Assembly (NCBI GenBank): GCA_024681775.1
Contig: JAILAF010000032.1
Coordinates: 1-51,450, forward strand
DNA length: 51,450 bases
Direction of reading: 5' to 3'
Origin: Lachnospiraceae bacterium
GTDB lineage: Bacteria; Bacillota; Clostridia; Lachnospirales; Lachnospiraceae
The position numbers were made by a program, and so were the translations under genes. The notes under the pieces were generated by a model, which was not told where the DNA came from, searched no databases, and saw only the letters and a list, made by a program, of their open reading frames with translations. Shown here one piece after another: positions 16,141 to 24,852 of the stretch. Position 1 is the stretch's first letter; each line of letters starts with the position of its first letter.

Positions 16141-17346
16141 TTAACTCTCCGCTCCCGATGCGATGATGCTCACCAGGTAGAAAGGGAGTTTGTCCTCGGG
16201 ATGGGTTTCTGTCAGGGTGATCTCCACGGTATGCTCTCCCGCAGAGCCGCCCTCCATGAGGGTATCCAGCACCAGCTTGTCTCCCCAGGTCTCATCGAAA
16301 TTCGCATCCAATGTGATGGGCTTTGTGACATCACCGTCAATAATTACGGTAGCAATCGGTGCAGGAAGTTGCATGGTTTTGCGGTATTGCACCGCCAGGT
16401 TGGAACCGGAGACTTCAAACACGATTTTGCTTCCCTGCTCTGTAGCGGTCCAGCCCTTGCGGAAGATCTCCGTGATGTGCTCCTGGGGCGTGACATCCGC
16501 CGTAAAGCCTGCGCATTCCTTTACCACATCACTGTCGTTCCGGAATCGACGACTGTTCTGATAGGTGTTGGCAGTCAGCGGCGTGGGGAGTTCGGGGCCA
16601 TTGGGTGCGGCCTTTTGGGAAGCCGTGGATCCTCCAGCTGCGGAGCCCTCGCCGTCTACGCACTTATAGCCGTCTCCGGCGCACTTCTCCTCTACCAGCT
16701 CTTTCCGGATCTCCTCCAGCATGTAGATGATGACGCTCGCCACCAGCTCATGTCCGGGATCGTTGGGGTGGAGGTCGTCGGGCGTGATCTCCCGATTCTC
16801 GATCCGTCCCGCCAGAAGCTCCGGATAAATGGTGGTCCGCATGCTCACCGCAGGCAGGTCGTAGTGTCTCACCACCTTGCTGTGCTGAAGCTCTGCACTG
16901 GACCCGTTATCATAACACACATTGTACATCACCGTCAAAGCGGGGGCATTTTCCGCCTCCAGGATCTGCCGGATTACGCCTTCGAAAGTCTCGCAAAAAT
17001 GGGGCGTTGCGCTGTCGTTCACCGCGTATTCCACGGACACGTAATCAGGATGGTATACCAGCACGTCCTCCTGCACTCTGGCACAGCCAAACTGGGAATC
17101 GGTGGCGCCGATGCCTGCGTTAACGAAGGTAAAATGTGCCTTGGGGAAAGTCTTCACCCACCAGTCAAAGACCCGGTATGCATAGCAAAGCTCCGGCTTG
17201 CTTGCAAGACTTCCCTGGGTGATGGAACCTCCCAGAAAGGCCAGTGTCAGGTCTTCTCCTGCCATGGCACGCCGCATCACTGCAGCCACTGCCCTTCTGT
17301 CGCCTTTATTTACGACGCCTCTGTCATATTCAATCTGCGGATGCAT
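16141..17346 (-). CDS. SGNH acetyl-mannan esterase, CE17-like
   Basis: Probably removes O-acetyl groups from mannooligosaccharides in the cytoplasm. No signal peptide is present. The N-terminal SGNH hydrolase domain (about 1-220) has block I GGSIT with Ser41, Gly80 in NAGIG, Asn110 in EYAVND, and Asp190-x-x-His193 in DDLHPND. A Gly/Ser linker leads to a C-terminal beta-rich domain (about 255-401) resembling a CBM35-like module. This order, SGNH then CBM, matches the CE17 esterase of Roseburia intestinalis and differs from CE2, where the jelly roll is N-terminal. The ATG at 17346 is preferred: GGAGG lies 8 bases upstream, but only 2 bases before the alternative ATG at 17352. Family assignment is by architecture and context. 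Confidence 0.8.
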   Translation of the reverse strand: MHPQIEYDRGVVNKGDRRAVAAVMRRAMAGEDLTLAFLGGSITQGSLASKPELCYAYRVFDWWVKTFPKAHFTFVNAGIGATDSQFGCARVQEDVLVYHPDYVSVEYAVNDSATPHFCETFEGVIRQILEAENAPALTVMYNVCYDNGSSAELQHSKVVRHYDLPAVSMRTTIYPELLAGRIENREITPDDLHPNDPGHELVASVIIYMLEEIRKELVEEKCAGDGYKCVDGEGSAAGGSTASQKAAPNGPELPTPLTANTYQNSRRFRNDSDVVKECAGFTADVTPQEHITEIFRKGWTATEQGSKIVFEVSGSNLAVQYRKTMQLPAPIATVIIDGDVTKPITLDANFDETWGDKLVLDTLMEGGSAGEHTVEITLTETHPEDKLPFYLVSIIASGAES

Positions 17347-17433
17347 CTGCATTTCCTCCGTTCCTTCTGCCGTTTTTTCTGTCGCTTTTTCTTCCGTTTT
17401 CTGTCACTTGTCTGCCGGAGACCTGTCCTGTCG

Positions 17434-17485
17434 GGCATCCGTGATCCGGGCCCGCCCGGTCAGATCCGTCTCATGCCGGATGGCC
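17434..17485. other. Nested hairpin in the GH130_1-esterase spacer
   Basis: Outer arms GGCATCCG (17434-17441) and CGGATGGCC (17477-17485) enclose CCGGGC-CC-GCCCGG (17446-17459), a 6-bp stem with a 2-base loop. The 173-base spacer (17353-17525) also holds near-repeats of CTGCCGTTTT/CTGTCGCTTT just before the esterase ribosome site. The nested shape recalls module C of the repeat at 29089 and 43050. Confidence 0.45.
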
Positions 17486-17525
17486 ACTGCGCTCCTTCCG
17501 GCTCTCCGGGGATCCGCTCAATTCC

Positions 17526-18698
17526 TTACTTCCCCAGAAGCTCCAGGTTTTTCCGGATCAGATCGCAGCGCTGCTGTACGCACAGGACGCTTCTGCCGGG
17601 ATCTGCGGGGGTGTTAAACACATAGTCGGTAAGGCGGCCCAAATCCGTCACTGCCACGTGGAGTCTGGTATCGGAGGAAGCGTAGTAGATATAGACCTCC
17701 CCCTTCTCGTTGACCACGGCGCCGTTGGTGAAGACCACGTTGCTCACGTCGCCCACGCGCTCCTGTCCTCTGGGTCCGATGAGGAGTCCGGAGGGCTCTG
17801 CGATGACCCTGGCGGGATCCTTCAGATCCGTTGCGAAGGCATAGATGACATAGCGGAGTCCTGCCGCGGTATTGCGGACACCGTGTGCGATATGGATCCA
17901 GCCCTTCTCCGTCTTGATGGGAGGGGCGCCGGCACCGTTTTTCGCCTCAGTGATGGTATGGTACTTTCGCAGGGAGGTCATGCGCTCCTCGTCGATCACC
18001 GCGTGGGTGATGTCCTCACACAGGCCGAAGCCCACACCGCCGCCGCTGCCGGTCTCGATAAAGTCATCCATGGGGCGGGTGTAGAAGGCGTATTTTCCGT
18101 CCACAAACTCGGGATGCAGCACCACATTGCGCTGCTGGGGAGAACGGAGGGTCTTCAGATTGTCCAGCCGCTCCCAGGTCTTCAGGTCCTTCGTCCGGAC
18201 GATGCCTGCGGCTGCCACTGCTGCGGAGAGGTCGGAGGTGGAGGTATCCTTGCTCTCGGAACAGAAGACGCCGTAGATCCAGCCATCCTCATGCTGCGTC
18301 AGGCGCATGTCATAGACATTGGTCTCCTCGGGGCAGACATCCTCCAGGAGGATGGGATAGTCCCAGAAGCGGAAACCGTCCACGCCGTTGTCGCTCTCCG
18401 CCACGCCGAAGAAGGACTTCCGGTCGTTGCCCTCAATGCGGGCCACCAGATAGTACTTCCCGTTCAGATAGATAGCGCCGGAGTTCATGACGGCGTTGAT
18501 GCCCAGGCGCTCCTGGAAGTAAGGGTTGGTTTCCTTGTTGATATCATACTGCCAGAGGATGGGGAGGTGATCTCTGGTCAGAACAGGATTGACATATCTG
18601 TCATAAATCCCGTTGTAAAAATCGCTCTTTTCATTCTTTCTGCGCAGAAGCTCGTCCTGCTTTTTCTGCAGTTCATAATATTTTTCGTGGATCATCAT
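17526..18698 (-). CDS. GH130_1 4-O-beta-mannosyl-glucose phosphorylase
   Basis: Phosphorolyses beta-1,4-mannosyl-glucose to mannose 1-phosphate and glucose in the cytoplasm. The 390-aa sequence is strikingly like Bacteroides mannosylglucose phosphorylase, which I recognise from shared blocks: [36 protein letters not shown], [18 protein letters not shown], [29 protein letters not shown] and [12 protein letters not shown]. The catalytic acid is expected to be Asp130 in YDMRLT. Length about 390 fits GH130_1 rather than GH130_2. The start has GAGGAG 5 bases upstream. It lies 24 bases after the epimerase gene, which makes its substrate from mannobiose. Confidence 0.95.
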   Translation of the reverse strand: MMIHEKYYELQKKQDELLRRKNEKSDFYNGIYDRYVNPVLTRDHLPILWQYDINKETNPYFQERLGINAVMNSGAIYLNGKYYLVARIEGNDRKSFFGVAESDNGVDGFRFWDYPILLEDVCPEETNVYDMRLTQHEDGWIYGVFCSESKDTSTSDLSAAVAAAGIVRTKDLKTWERLDNLKTLRSPQQRNVVLHPEFVDGKYAFYTRPMDDFIETGSGGGVGFGLCEDITHAVIDEERMTSLRKYHTITEAKNGAGAPPIKTEKGWIHIAHGVRNTAAGLRYVIYAFATDLKDPARVIAEPSGLLIGPRGQERVGDVSNVVFTNGAVVNEKGEVYIYYASSDTRLHVAVTDLGRLTDYVFNTPADPGRSVLCVQQRCDLIRKNLELLGK

Positions 18699-18722
18699 GT
18701 ATTCTCCTCTCGCTGATTATCT

Positions 18723-19955
18723 TTATGCCTGTGCCGCTCTGCGGATCATCTCGATGCACATGCGCCCGTTGTGGTAAGGACATTTCCAGGGTTCCACGAT
18801 GGGGCGGTCCGGGAAGGGCTTTCCTTCCGCATCCACCTCCCAGAACCACTCGGATCCCGCACGGTCATCCACCACACAGGTCTTGATGAAATCCCACTGG
18901 GCCAGGGCTGCATCCAGATACTCCAGGTGCTTCGGATCGCGCTGAAATCCGTTGGCAAATCCCAGCACGCTCTCCGCCTGCACCCACCAGATGCGGTGTT
19001 CATTTACGACGCCTCTGTCACATTCATCCGCAAGGGATCTGCCGTCAAAGGCCACTTTGAAGATCTGTGATGTCAGGTCCCGGGTGATGGGACGCATTTT
19101 TTCCGTGAGTTCCTCCTGCCCCAGGATGTCCAGTCCCCTGTCCATGAGCCATGCGGTCTCGATGTCGTGACCGTAGGAGTGCAGGTCCAGGATGGTATTG
19201 TACTCCCGGTCGAAGAAAACCTCCTGACGGTGCAGCGCCGGGTTGTACACCTTGTCCCCGAAGATCCCCAGGATCCGCTGCAAATGGGAGACTACCGTAT
19301 CGTCCCGGTCCACTCTGCACAGCTCGCTGTAGGCCTCAAAGACATGGAGCAGGGTGTTCATGGTCTTGTCCGCCATGACTCCGTTCTCGGAAAGCTTCTC
19401 ATTGGATTCCGGCGCAAAGTCGATGGTGAGGGCCTCCAGATACCCGATCTCATCCGTGCATCTGGTCTCGACGATCTCCATGAGTTCCCTTGCCAGTTTC
19501 AGTGCCTCCCGGTCTCCGGTGGCATCATAGTAGGAGGACAGTGCATAGATGCAAAAAGCCTGGTTGTAGGTGTGCTTGGTGGTGTCCAGCGGTGTCCCGT
19601 CGGCATTCAGTGACCAGTAGATACCGCCGCGCTCCCGGTCGATGCAATGCTCCGTCAGGAAACGATATCCGTGGTGTGCCATCTCCAGCACGGTGTCCGC
19701 GGAGTAACCATGGGCGGCAAAATCCTCCGCCTTCAGCAGTCCGTCCCGATAAAGCAGGTACACATTTGCATAGAACCAGGTGATGCGGCTGTTCAGGATA
19801 CAGCCCTTTTCCGCCGTGAAATCTCTGGAAAGGTCATAGGAAACAGAGCCGCAAAATCCCCCGTTTTTCTCATCCTTCAGTCCGTTCCAGAAGGGGATCA
19901 GTCGCCCCAGGAGATGCTCTTTCATCTCCGCTGCCATTTGCTCGAATTCTTTCAT
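18723..19955 (-). CDS. Cellobiose/mannobiose 2-epimerase, AGE family
   Basis: Epimerises the reducing-end sugar at C2, here most likely beta-1,4-mannobiose to mannosyl-glucose, the substrate of the adjacent GH130_1 enzyme. The 410-aa protein has the (alpha/alpha)6 barrel motifs of the family: RITWFYANVY, NQAFCIYALS, the catalytic His regions NTLLHVFEAY and DLHSYGHDIETAWL, then WWVQAE and PYHNGRMCIE. All active-site blocks look intact. GGGGT precedes the ATG. It is separated from the upstream GH130_2 gene by a terminator, so it may have its own weak promoter or depend on read-through. Confidence 0.94.
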   Translation of the reverse strand: MKEFEQMAAEMKEHLLGRLIPFWNGLKDEKNGGFCGSVSYDLSRDFTAEKGCILNSRITWFYANVYLLYRDGLLKAEDFAAHGYSADTVLEMAHHGYRFLTEHCIDRERGGIYWSLNADGTPLDTTKHTYNQAFCIYALSSYYDATGDREALKLARELMEIVETRCTDEIGYLEALTIDFAPESNEKLSENGVMADKTMNTLLHVFEAYSELCRVDRDDTVVSHLQRILGIFGDKVYNPALHRQEVFFDREYNTILDLHSYGHDIETAWLMDRGLDILGQEELTEKMRPITRDLTSQIFKVAFDGRSLADECDRGVVNEHRIWWVQAESVLGFANGFQRDPKHLEYLDAALAQWDFIKTCVVDDRAGSEWFWEVDAEGKPFPDRPIVEPWKCPYHNGRMCIEMIRRAAQA

Positions 19956-19995
19956 GTTGATTACCCCAAAATGTATAAAATGCCGTTAATGCAGG

Positions 19996-20034
19996 AAAAA
20001 TCCATACCCCCTCGGAAAGGGGGCAGGATTTTTC
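19996..20034 (-). terminator. Terminator after GH130_2
   Basis: AAAAATCC...GGATTTTT arms enclose a CCCCCT/AGGGGG stem; on the minus strand TTTTT follows. It splits the GH130_2 gene from the epimerase-GH130_1-esterase-manA run and may only partly terminate. Confidence 0.75.
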
Positions 20035-20042
20035 GTTATCAC

Positions 20043-21065
20043 TTAGCGGATGCCAAGCTCCGTATCGGTTCCGTTCGTCACGCTGTGCTCCTTGATGTAG
20101 GAAACCACCTCGTCAATGGTGGTGAAGGCCATGGAAACATAGCTGTCCGCACAGCCATAGTAGATCGCGATCTTGCCGCTCTCGGGATCGTGGAGGGTTG
20201 CGCAGGGGAAGGTGACATTGGGCACAAAGCCTCTCTCCTCGTAGTCCTCCTCGGGAGTCAGCAGGAAATTGGTGCAGCGGTACAGGACTTTGCTGGGCTC
20301 GTCGATGTCCAGGATCGCGCCGCCGATGGAGTAGACGTAGCCGTTGCAGGTGCCGCTGACGCCGTGGTAGAACAGCAGCCAGCCCTCGCTGGTCTCAATG
20401 GGCGCAGCCCCGCCGCCGATCTTCAGGGACTCCCACCACTCGTTGCCGCGGCTCATGACATGGCGGTGCTTACCCCAGTAGGTCAGGTCAGGGCTCTCGG
20501 AGAGGAAGATATCACCGAAGGGCGTGTGGCCGGAATCGGAAGGACGGCTCATGAGGACATAATTGCCATGGATCTTCCGGGGGAAGAGCACTGCGTTGCG
20601 GTTGAAGGGCAGGAACGGATTCTCCAGACGGGTAAAGGTCTTGAAGTCCGTGGTGCGGGCCATACCGATGGCTGCGCCGAAAAAGTCCTGGCACCAGATC
20701 ACATAGTAGGTATCCTCCACCTTCACCAGGCGGGGGTCGTAAGCGTAAACCGGCATGAAGTCCTCACCCTTCTCGTTCTTGAAGGGGATGGGCTTGGGAT
20801 CGAACTCCCAGTTGATACCGTCCTTGCTGCGTCCCAGGTAGATGTAGGGGATCCCGTTGGTCTGCTCACCGCGGAACACACCGATGAATGCGCCTTCATA
20901 GGGAACAACGGCGCTGTTAAAGATACGGGCCACACCCTCCACGGGATTGCGGCGGATGATGGGATTCTCCGTATATCTCCATACGGGTGCCCCTTTGAGT
21001 CCTGCAGGCTTCTCCTGCCAGGGGATGTTGGGCAATGCGGGTGCGATCATCTTAACGTTGGGCAT
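20043..21065 (-). CDS. GH130_2 beta-1,4-mannooligosaccharide phosphorylase
   Basis: Phosphorolyses beta-1,4-mannooligosaccharides from the non-reducing end, releasing mannose 1-phosphate and shortening the chain to mannobiose. The 340-aa length and blocks RIFNSAVVPYEGAFIGVFRGE, YAYDPRLVKVEDTYYV, FLPFNRNAVLFPRKI, WWESLKIGGGAAPIET and FYHGVSGTC fit GH130_2. Asp110 in YDPRL is the expected proton donor. AAGGAG precedes the ATG. It is driven by a strong promoter overlapping the end of LacI regulator 2 (21172-21199), so it is probably the most tightly regulated enzyme here. Distinguishing mannooligosaccharide from mannosyl-GlcNAc specificity rests on the neighbouring epimerase and GH130_1. Confidence 0.93.
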   Translation of the reverse strand: MPNVKMIAPALPNIPWQEKPAGLKGAPVWRYTENPIIRRNPVEGVARIFNSAVVPYEGAFIGVFRGEQTNGIPYIYLGRSKDGINWEFDPKPIPFKNEKGEDFMPVYAYDPRLVKVEDTYYVIWCQDFFGAAIGMARTTDFKTFTRLENPFLPFNRNAVLFPRKIHGNYVLMSRPSDSGHTPFGDIFLSESPDLTYWGKHRHVMSRGNEWWESLKIGGGAAPIETSEGWLLFYHGVSGTCNGYVYSIGGAILDIDEPSKVLYRCTNFLLTPEEDYEERGFVPNVTFPCATLHDPESGKIAIYYGCADSYVSMAFTTIDEVVSYIKEHSVTNGTDTELGIR

Positions 21066-21134
21066 CTTGATTTCTCCTTTTTTGTTTTGTGCTTGTTGAA
21101 TGCCAATTGTCGGCTGTCCGCCGTTTTGTTTTGA

Positions 21135-21199
21135 CTAAATTTAGCCTCTCGATTAACTTAACTTTAATCTCAATATAACCTAAACAAAAATCCTGTCAA
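21135..21199 (-). promoter_or_regulatory. Promoter and candidate operators of GH130_2
   Basis: TTGACA (21194-21199) and TATATT (21172-21177) are 16 bases apart; the -35 overlaps the LacI 2 stop codon. TTTGTTTAGGTTA (21176-21188, minus strand) covers the spacer and -10. GATTAA-7-TTAATC (21151-21169) follows at the start site, then the palindrome CTAAATTTAG (21135-21144). The first motif is shared with the sugar ABC promoter. Confidence 0.65.
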
Positions 21200-22224
21200 C
21201 CCTTTTTCGAGATTTTTTTGACACTTTTTTTCTCGATCAACGCGCCCTCAATGATATGGATCCCTCGGGAGTACGGCTGGTCGTCCAGACGGTCCAGGAG
21301 ACGGTTCACGGCGCGGCCGGACATCTCGGTCAGATTCACATCGATGGTGGTGATCTCCACATCGCAGAGGCCGGGGTAAGCGAAATTGTCAAAGCCTGCC
21401 ACGGACACATCTTCCGGCACGCGGATCCCCGCATTTTCCAGCTTTCGGATCAACATGCCTGCTGCCACATCGCAATTGCACAGAAAAGCGGTGGGGAGCC
21501 GGTCCGGAAGCTTCAGGTAATTTTCCGCATCGATCCTGTCTCCCGCGGGATTCCGGTCCTCGATGACCCAGTCCGGATTGGCGGATAAGCCGTTCTCCAT
21601 CAAGGCCTTCACATACCCCAGATAGCGGTCGGTGATGGAGGGGGTGGAAAGGACAGTGCCCACGAACCCGATCTCCCGGTGTCCCATGGAGATCAGATAA
21701 TCCGTCATCCGTGCGGCGCCGTAATAGCTGTCGGAGATCACGGCATCGCAGTCCATGCCCCGGTCCGCGTAATCCAGATACATAATGGGGATCCCCTGGG
21801 CGGCCAGGACGGTGCGATAGGTGTCCTCCAGATCGCCGATGAGGAGCAGGCCGTCCACCTTCGCTTCCAGGATGAGCCTGGGAAGAATGGTCTCCTTCTC
21901 CATGCGGGGCGAAATTTCCTCCAGCAGGGTAAAGCTCCCCCGTTCTCCGGCGATGCGCGTCGCCTGCTGGTACATCTGCCAGTAGAAGGAGGCGTACTGA
22001 TCCATGTATTTTTCCCGGATCAGAACCCCGATGTTGTGGCTCCTGCGCTGGGCCAGTTTTCGGGCGGTGGAGGGCTGGACATATCCCATCTCATCCGCCA
22101 GTGCCACGATCTCTTCCCGGAGCTTTTCGCTGACGCCTTTCTGTCCGGAGAGGGCCTTGGAGACGGTGACCACGCTGATATCCAGTTTGGCAGCGATATC
22201 CGCCAGTTTTACTGCTTTTGCCAT
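21196..22224 (-). CDS. LacI-family transcription regulator 2, mannan locus
   Basis: Sugar-responsive repressor (342 aa). The helix-turn-helix reads ADIAAKLDISVVTVSKALSGQKGV; the second half is identical to LacI regulator 1, implying common operators. The effector domain has the family pattern: NIGVLI, GLLLIGDLE, VISDSYYGA, GHREIGFVGT, SITDRYLGY and AFLCNCDVAA. The two regulators share much of this domain too (for example TVLSTPSITDRYLGYVKALME against TVLSNPSITDRYLGYVRALME), so they are paralogues and may bind related ligands. It lies between GH36 and GH130_2, and its stop codon overlaps the promoter of the latter. Ligand is probably a manno- or galactomanno-oligosaccharide. Confidence 0.92.
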   Translation of the reverse strand: MAKAVKLADIAAKLDISVVTVSKALSGQKGVSEKLREEIVALADEMGYVQPSTARKLAQRRSHNIGVLIREKYMDQYASFYWQMYQQATRIAGERGSFTLLEEISPRMEKETILPRLILEAKVDGLLLIGDLEDTYRTVLAAQGIPIMYLDYADRGMDCDAVISDSYYGAARMTDYLISMGHREIGFVGTVLSTPSITDRYLGYVKALMENGLSANPDWVIEDRNPAGDRIDAENYLKLPDRLPTAFLCNCDVAAGMLIRKLENAGIRVPEDVSVAGFDNFAYPGLCDVEITTIDVNLTEMSGRAVNRLLDRLDDQPYSRGIHIIEGALIEKKSVKKISKKG

Positions 22225-22265
22225 ATTGACTCCTTATTTATCCTTTGTTCCCCCGCTGATACAAC

Positions 22266-22296
22266 GGATTGCTCCGGGGCCGGGCCTCCCGCATCC
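22266..22296. repeat. Divergent copy of intergenic repeat, module A
   Basis: GGATTGCTCCG followed by a GGCC-type inner stem and CCCGCATCC resembles module A at 29089, 37353 and 43050. It lies in the spacer between GH36 and LacI regulator 2. This is the weakest of the four copies. Confidence 0.4.
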
Positions 22297-22334
22297 TGCA
22301 AGGTCACAAACTGCTTTGCGCTCTGCGGTCACCG

Positions 22335-24542
22335 TTACTCTGCCGTGATATGGATGAGGACAGAGCGGTAATCGCCCCACTGCTCTTCCATCCAGATGCC
22401 GGCATTTGCCAGGGCACCGCCGGTCAGGTGCAGGTCCTTTTTCTCCATGTCATCAAAGGTGACCAGATACTTCCGCTCCGGATCCAGCCCGGGGATGCGA
22501 AGGACCCGTCCGTGCTGGTTGGGGCGGCGCAGCACCTGCACATAAGTGACCAGGGCTTCGGTTTTATCCTTCGCCACCACTTCGTAGCAGTCATAATAGT
22601 GATTCTCCCGGAAGGAAGCAATGCGGTAGTAGTCGCCGCAGCGCATCAGGTCGTTGTATTTGTGGTACATCTCCACCTGGGCGGGGATCATTGCGCGATC
22701 CTCCTCGGGGATTTTCGTGATATCCAGCTCGTAGCCGAAGGTCCCCGCCAGCGCCACATGTCCTCTGGTGCGGAAGGGCGTGATCCTGCCCACGGTATGG
22801 TTCGGGCAGTCCGACACATGGGCGCCCATGGAGGACAGGGGATACACGAGAGCCGTTCCTTCCTGGATCCCCAGGCGCTCAATGGCATCGGTATCGTCAG
22901 AAGTCCAGATCTGGGGACCGAAATACAGCATGCCGGGATCAAAACGGGCACCGCCGCCGGAGCAGTTCTCCAGCAGGAGGTTCGGAAACTCCTTCACCAG
23001 CCTTCCCTGCAGCTGATATACTCCCATCACATAGCGGTAGCACAGCTCTCCCTGGTGCTCGGAAGACAGCCCGATGCTGCCCAGATCCGTGAGCTGACGG
23101 TTCATATCCCATTTCAGGTATTCGATGTTGGCACTGCGCAGGACATTCGCCACCATCTCAAACACGTGGTCCACCACTTCCTGCCTGCTCAGATCCAGCA
23201 CCAGCTGATTTCTGGATCTGGTGGGGATCCGGTCCGGAACCTGGATCGCCCAGTCGGGATGTGCCCTGTAGAGGTCGGAGTCCGGGGAGATCATCTCAGG
23301 CTCCATCCAGATGCCGAATTTCAGGCCGATCTTGTTGACTTCATCCACCAGGTATTTCAGACCGCCGGGGAGTTTCTCCTCGTTGACGGTCCAGTCGCCC
23401 AGGCTGCTGTTGTCGTCATTCCTGTGGCCGAACCAGCCGTCGTCCATCACCAGCATCTCGATGCCCACCTTCTTCGCCTCCCGGGCGATGGAGAGGAGCT
23501 TCTCGGTATGAAAGTCGAAATAGGTCGCTTCCCAGTTGTTGATGAGGATGGGGCGCTTTTTGTTCTTATAAGGACTGCGGATCAGATGGTTCCGGTACAG
23601 GTCGTGGAAAGAACGGGTCATGTGGCCCAGACCCTCTGCAGAAAAGACGGAAACGGCCTCCGGTGCCTGGAACTCCTCGCCGGGAGCCAGCACATAGGAA
23701 AACTGATCCGGATGGATCCCCATCTGCACCCGCAGGAGGTCAAACTGGGTCTTCTCCACCTGTGCCAGGAAATTCCCGGACCAGATGAAATTGACGCCCA
23801 GCACGTTGCCGGTCTCCTGCGTGGCCTTCCCGCTGACCAGCGCCAGAAAAGGATGCTCCTGGTGGGAAGATTCGCCGCGGAAGGAGCCTACGGAGGTCTT
23901 GCCATAGCCGATGGGGCGCCGGTCGATGCTGCGCTCTCTCGCCCAGGAGCCGTGGAGGGTCAGGAGCTCGTAGTCCTCCTGCCACAGGTCGATGCTGAGG
24001 CTGTCCGCCTTTTTGATGATCAGCTTGCGATCGCTCTCATTTTTGAAATATCTGCTGAAGGTGATGGCATCCGTATCCGCAAAGACGGTGTAAAAGGCAT
24101 GGCAGGTAAGCCCCAGGACGGAATCCTCCAGGATCAGCTCCAGGGTCAGAGCCTCCTCCTCTCCCGCAAAGGTTGCGGGAAATCCGTTTTTCAGGGCGGG
24201 TTTGCCTTTCAGGATGCGGTGTCCTCTGTAGAGGAGCTGCACTGCTTCGTGGCCGTCCTCATCCCGCACGTTCAGGCAGCTCTCCCGGTAATCTCCCAGG
24301 CCGTGGCCGGGGAATTCCGAGAGGAACTTATCCATGTAGGAAGCACGCTCTCTGTCGGTATGGGAGGGGGCGAAGGGCTCCGGCCCCACGCAGAGAAGGT
24401 AACTCAAGTCCGTGTCCTCGATCCGGGCACCGTAATAGACATGCCCCACAAATCCTTCCTCCCCCAGGATCTGAAAGAGGTAGGAGGTCTTCGGCGTGTC
24501 CAGTTTAAAGGTCCGGGTGCTTTCATCGTACGTGATGTTCAT
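22335..24542 (-). CDS. GH36 alpha-galactosidase
   Basis: Removes alpha-1,6-galactose side chains from imported galactomannan oligosaccharides or raffinose-type sugars. The 735-aa protein has the full GH36 layout: N-terminal beta-supersandwich (1-320), (beta/alpha)8 barrel with NNWEATYFDF, MLVMDDGWFGHR and GIWMEPEMISPDSDLY, and a C-terminal beta domain. The nucleophile is Asp479 in YLKWDMNR and the acid/base Asp549 in WTSDDTDAIERL, the same positions as in 730-residue bacterial enzymes. The CSGGGARFDPGMLYFGPQ block is intact. No signal peptide, so cytoplasmic. It has its own promoter (24598-24625) and AAGGAG before the ATG, and starts the mannan locus in transcription order. Confidence 0.96.
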   Translation of the reverse strand: MNITYDESTRTFKLDTPKTSYLFQILGEEGFVGHVYYGARIEDTDLSYLLCVGPEPFAPSHTDRERASYMDKFLSEFPGHGLGDYRESCLNVRDEDGHEAVQLLYRGHRILKGKPALKNGFPATFAGEEEALTLELILEDSVLGLTCHAFYTVFADTDAITFSRYFKNESDRKLIIKKADSLSIDLWQEDYELLTLHGSWARERSIDRRPIGYGKTSVGSFRGESSHQEHPFLALVSGKATQETGNVLGVNFIWSGNFLAQVEKTQFDLLRVQMGIHPDQFSYVLAPGEEFQAPEAVSVFSAEGLGHMTRSFHDLYRNHLIRSPYKNKKRPILINNWEATYFDFHTEKLLSIAREAKKVGIEMLVMDDGWFGHRNDDNSSLGDWTVNEEKLPGGLKYLVDEVNKIGLKFGIWMEPEMISPDSDLYRAHPDWAIQVPDRIPTRSRNQLVLDLSRQEVVDHVFEMVANVLRSANIEYLKWDMNRQLTDLGSIGLSSEHQGELCYRYVMGVYQLQGRLVKEFPNLLLENCSGGGARFDPGMLYFGPQIWTSDDTDAIERLGIQEGTALVYPLSSMGAHVSDCPNHTVGRITPFRTRGHVALAGTFGYELDITKIPEEDRAMIPAQVEMYHKYNDLMRCGDYYRIASFRENHYYDCYEVVAKDKTEALVTYVQVLRRPNQHGRVLRIPGLDPERKYLVTFDDMEKKDLHLTGGALANAGIWMEEQWGDYRSVLIHITAE

Positions 24543-24597
24543 GATGGAATCTCCTTAACCGGTGATTTTTGGCGAGCCTTTTCAGGCGATCATTTCC

Positions 24598-24637
24598 ATC
24601 ATATCGGATCGTTTAAGCATGTGAAAGGGTAAATTTA
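24598..24637 (-). promoter_or_regulatory. Promoter of GH36
   Basis: TTCACA (24620-24625) and TATGAT (24598-24603) are 16 bases apart on the minus strand, 55 bases before the ATG. GCTAAATTTACCC, just upstream of the -35, shares AATTTACC with the sugar ABC promoter and TAAATTTA with that of GH130_2, so it may be a regulon operator. Confidence 0.55.
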
Positions 24638-24737
24638 GCGAAAATATGAGTAAAGTTTTGTAGATTTTTCCTTAACTGAACATGATTTTTATATGACGAA
24701 AAAGTTTCAAAATCCGCAGAAAAGCTGCGCATGAAAA

Positions 24738-24758
24738 AAGAGGAGCCGCGCTCCTCTT
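24738..24758 (-). terminator. Distal terminator after the DUF4214 gene
   Basis: AAGAGGAGC/GCTCCTCTT with a CGC loop, followed by T's on the minus strand. It backs up the terminator at 24802-24829. The 310-base spacer 24543-24852 otherwise holds only the GH36 promoter and an 8-C/8-A run. Confidence 0.8.
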
Positions 24759-24801
24759 GAAAAGCCTCCCTCCTGAAGGGAAGTGCCTGCATTCCCCCCC
24801 C

Positions 24802-24829
24802 AAAAAAAAGAGGGGAGGTCGCCCTCCCC
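24802..24829 (-). terminator. Terminator of the DUF4214 gene
   Basis: GGGGAGG (24812-24818) and CCTCCCC (24823-24829) form a stem with a TCGC loop, followed on the minus strand by TC and eight T's (24802-24809), then eight G's. Confidence 0.88.
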
Positions 24830-24852
24830 CCTGTTGGTGCTTATGTGGTTGG

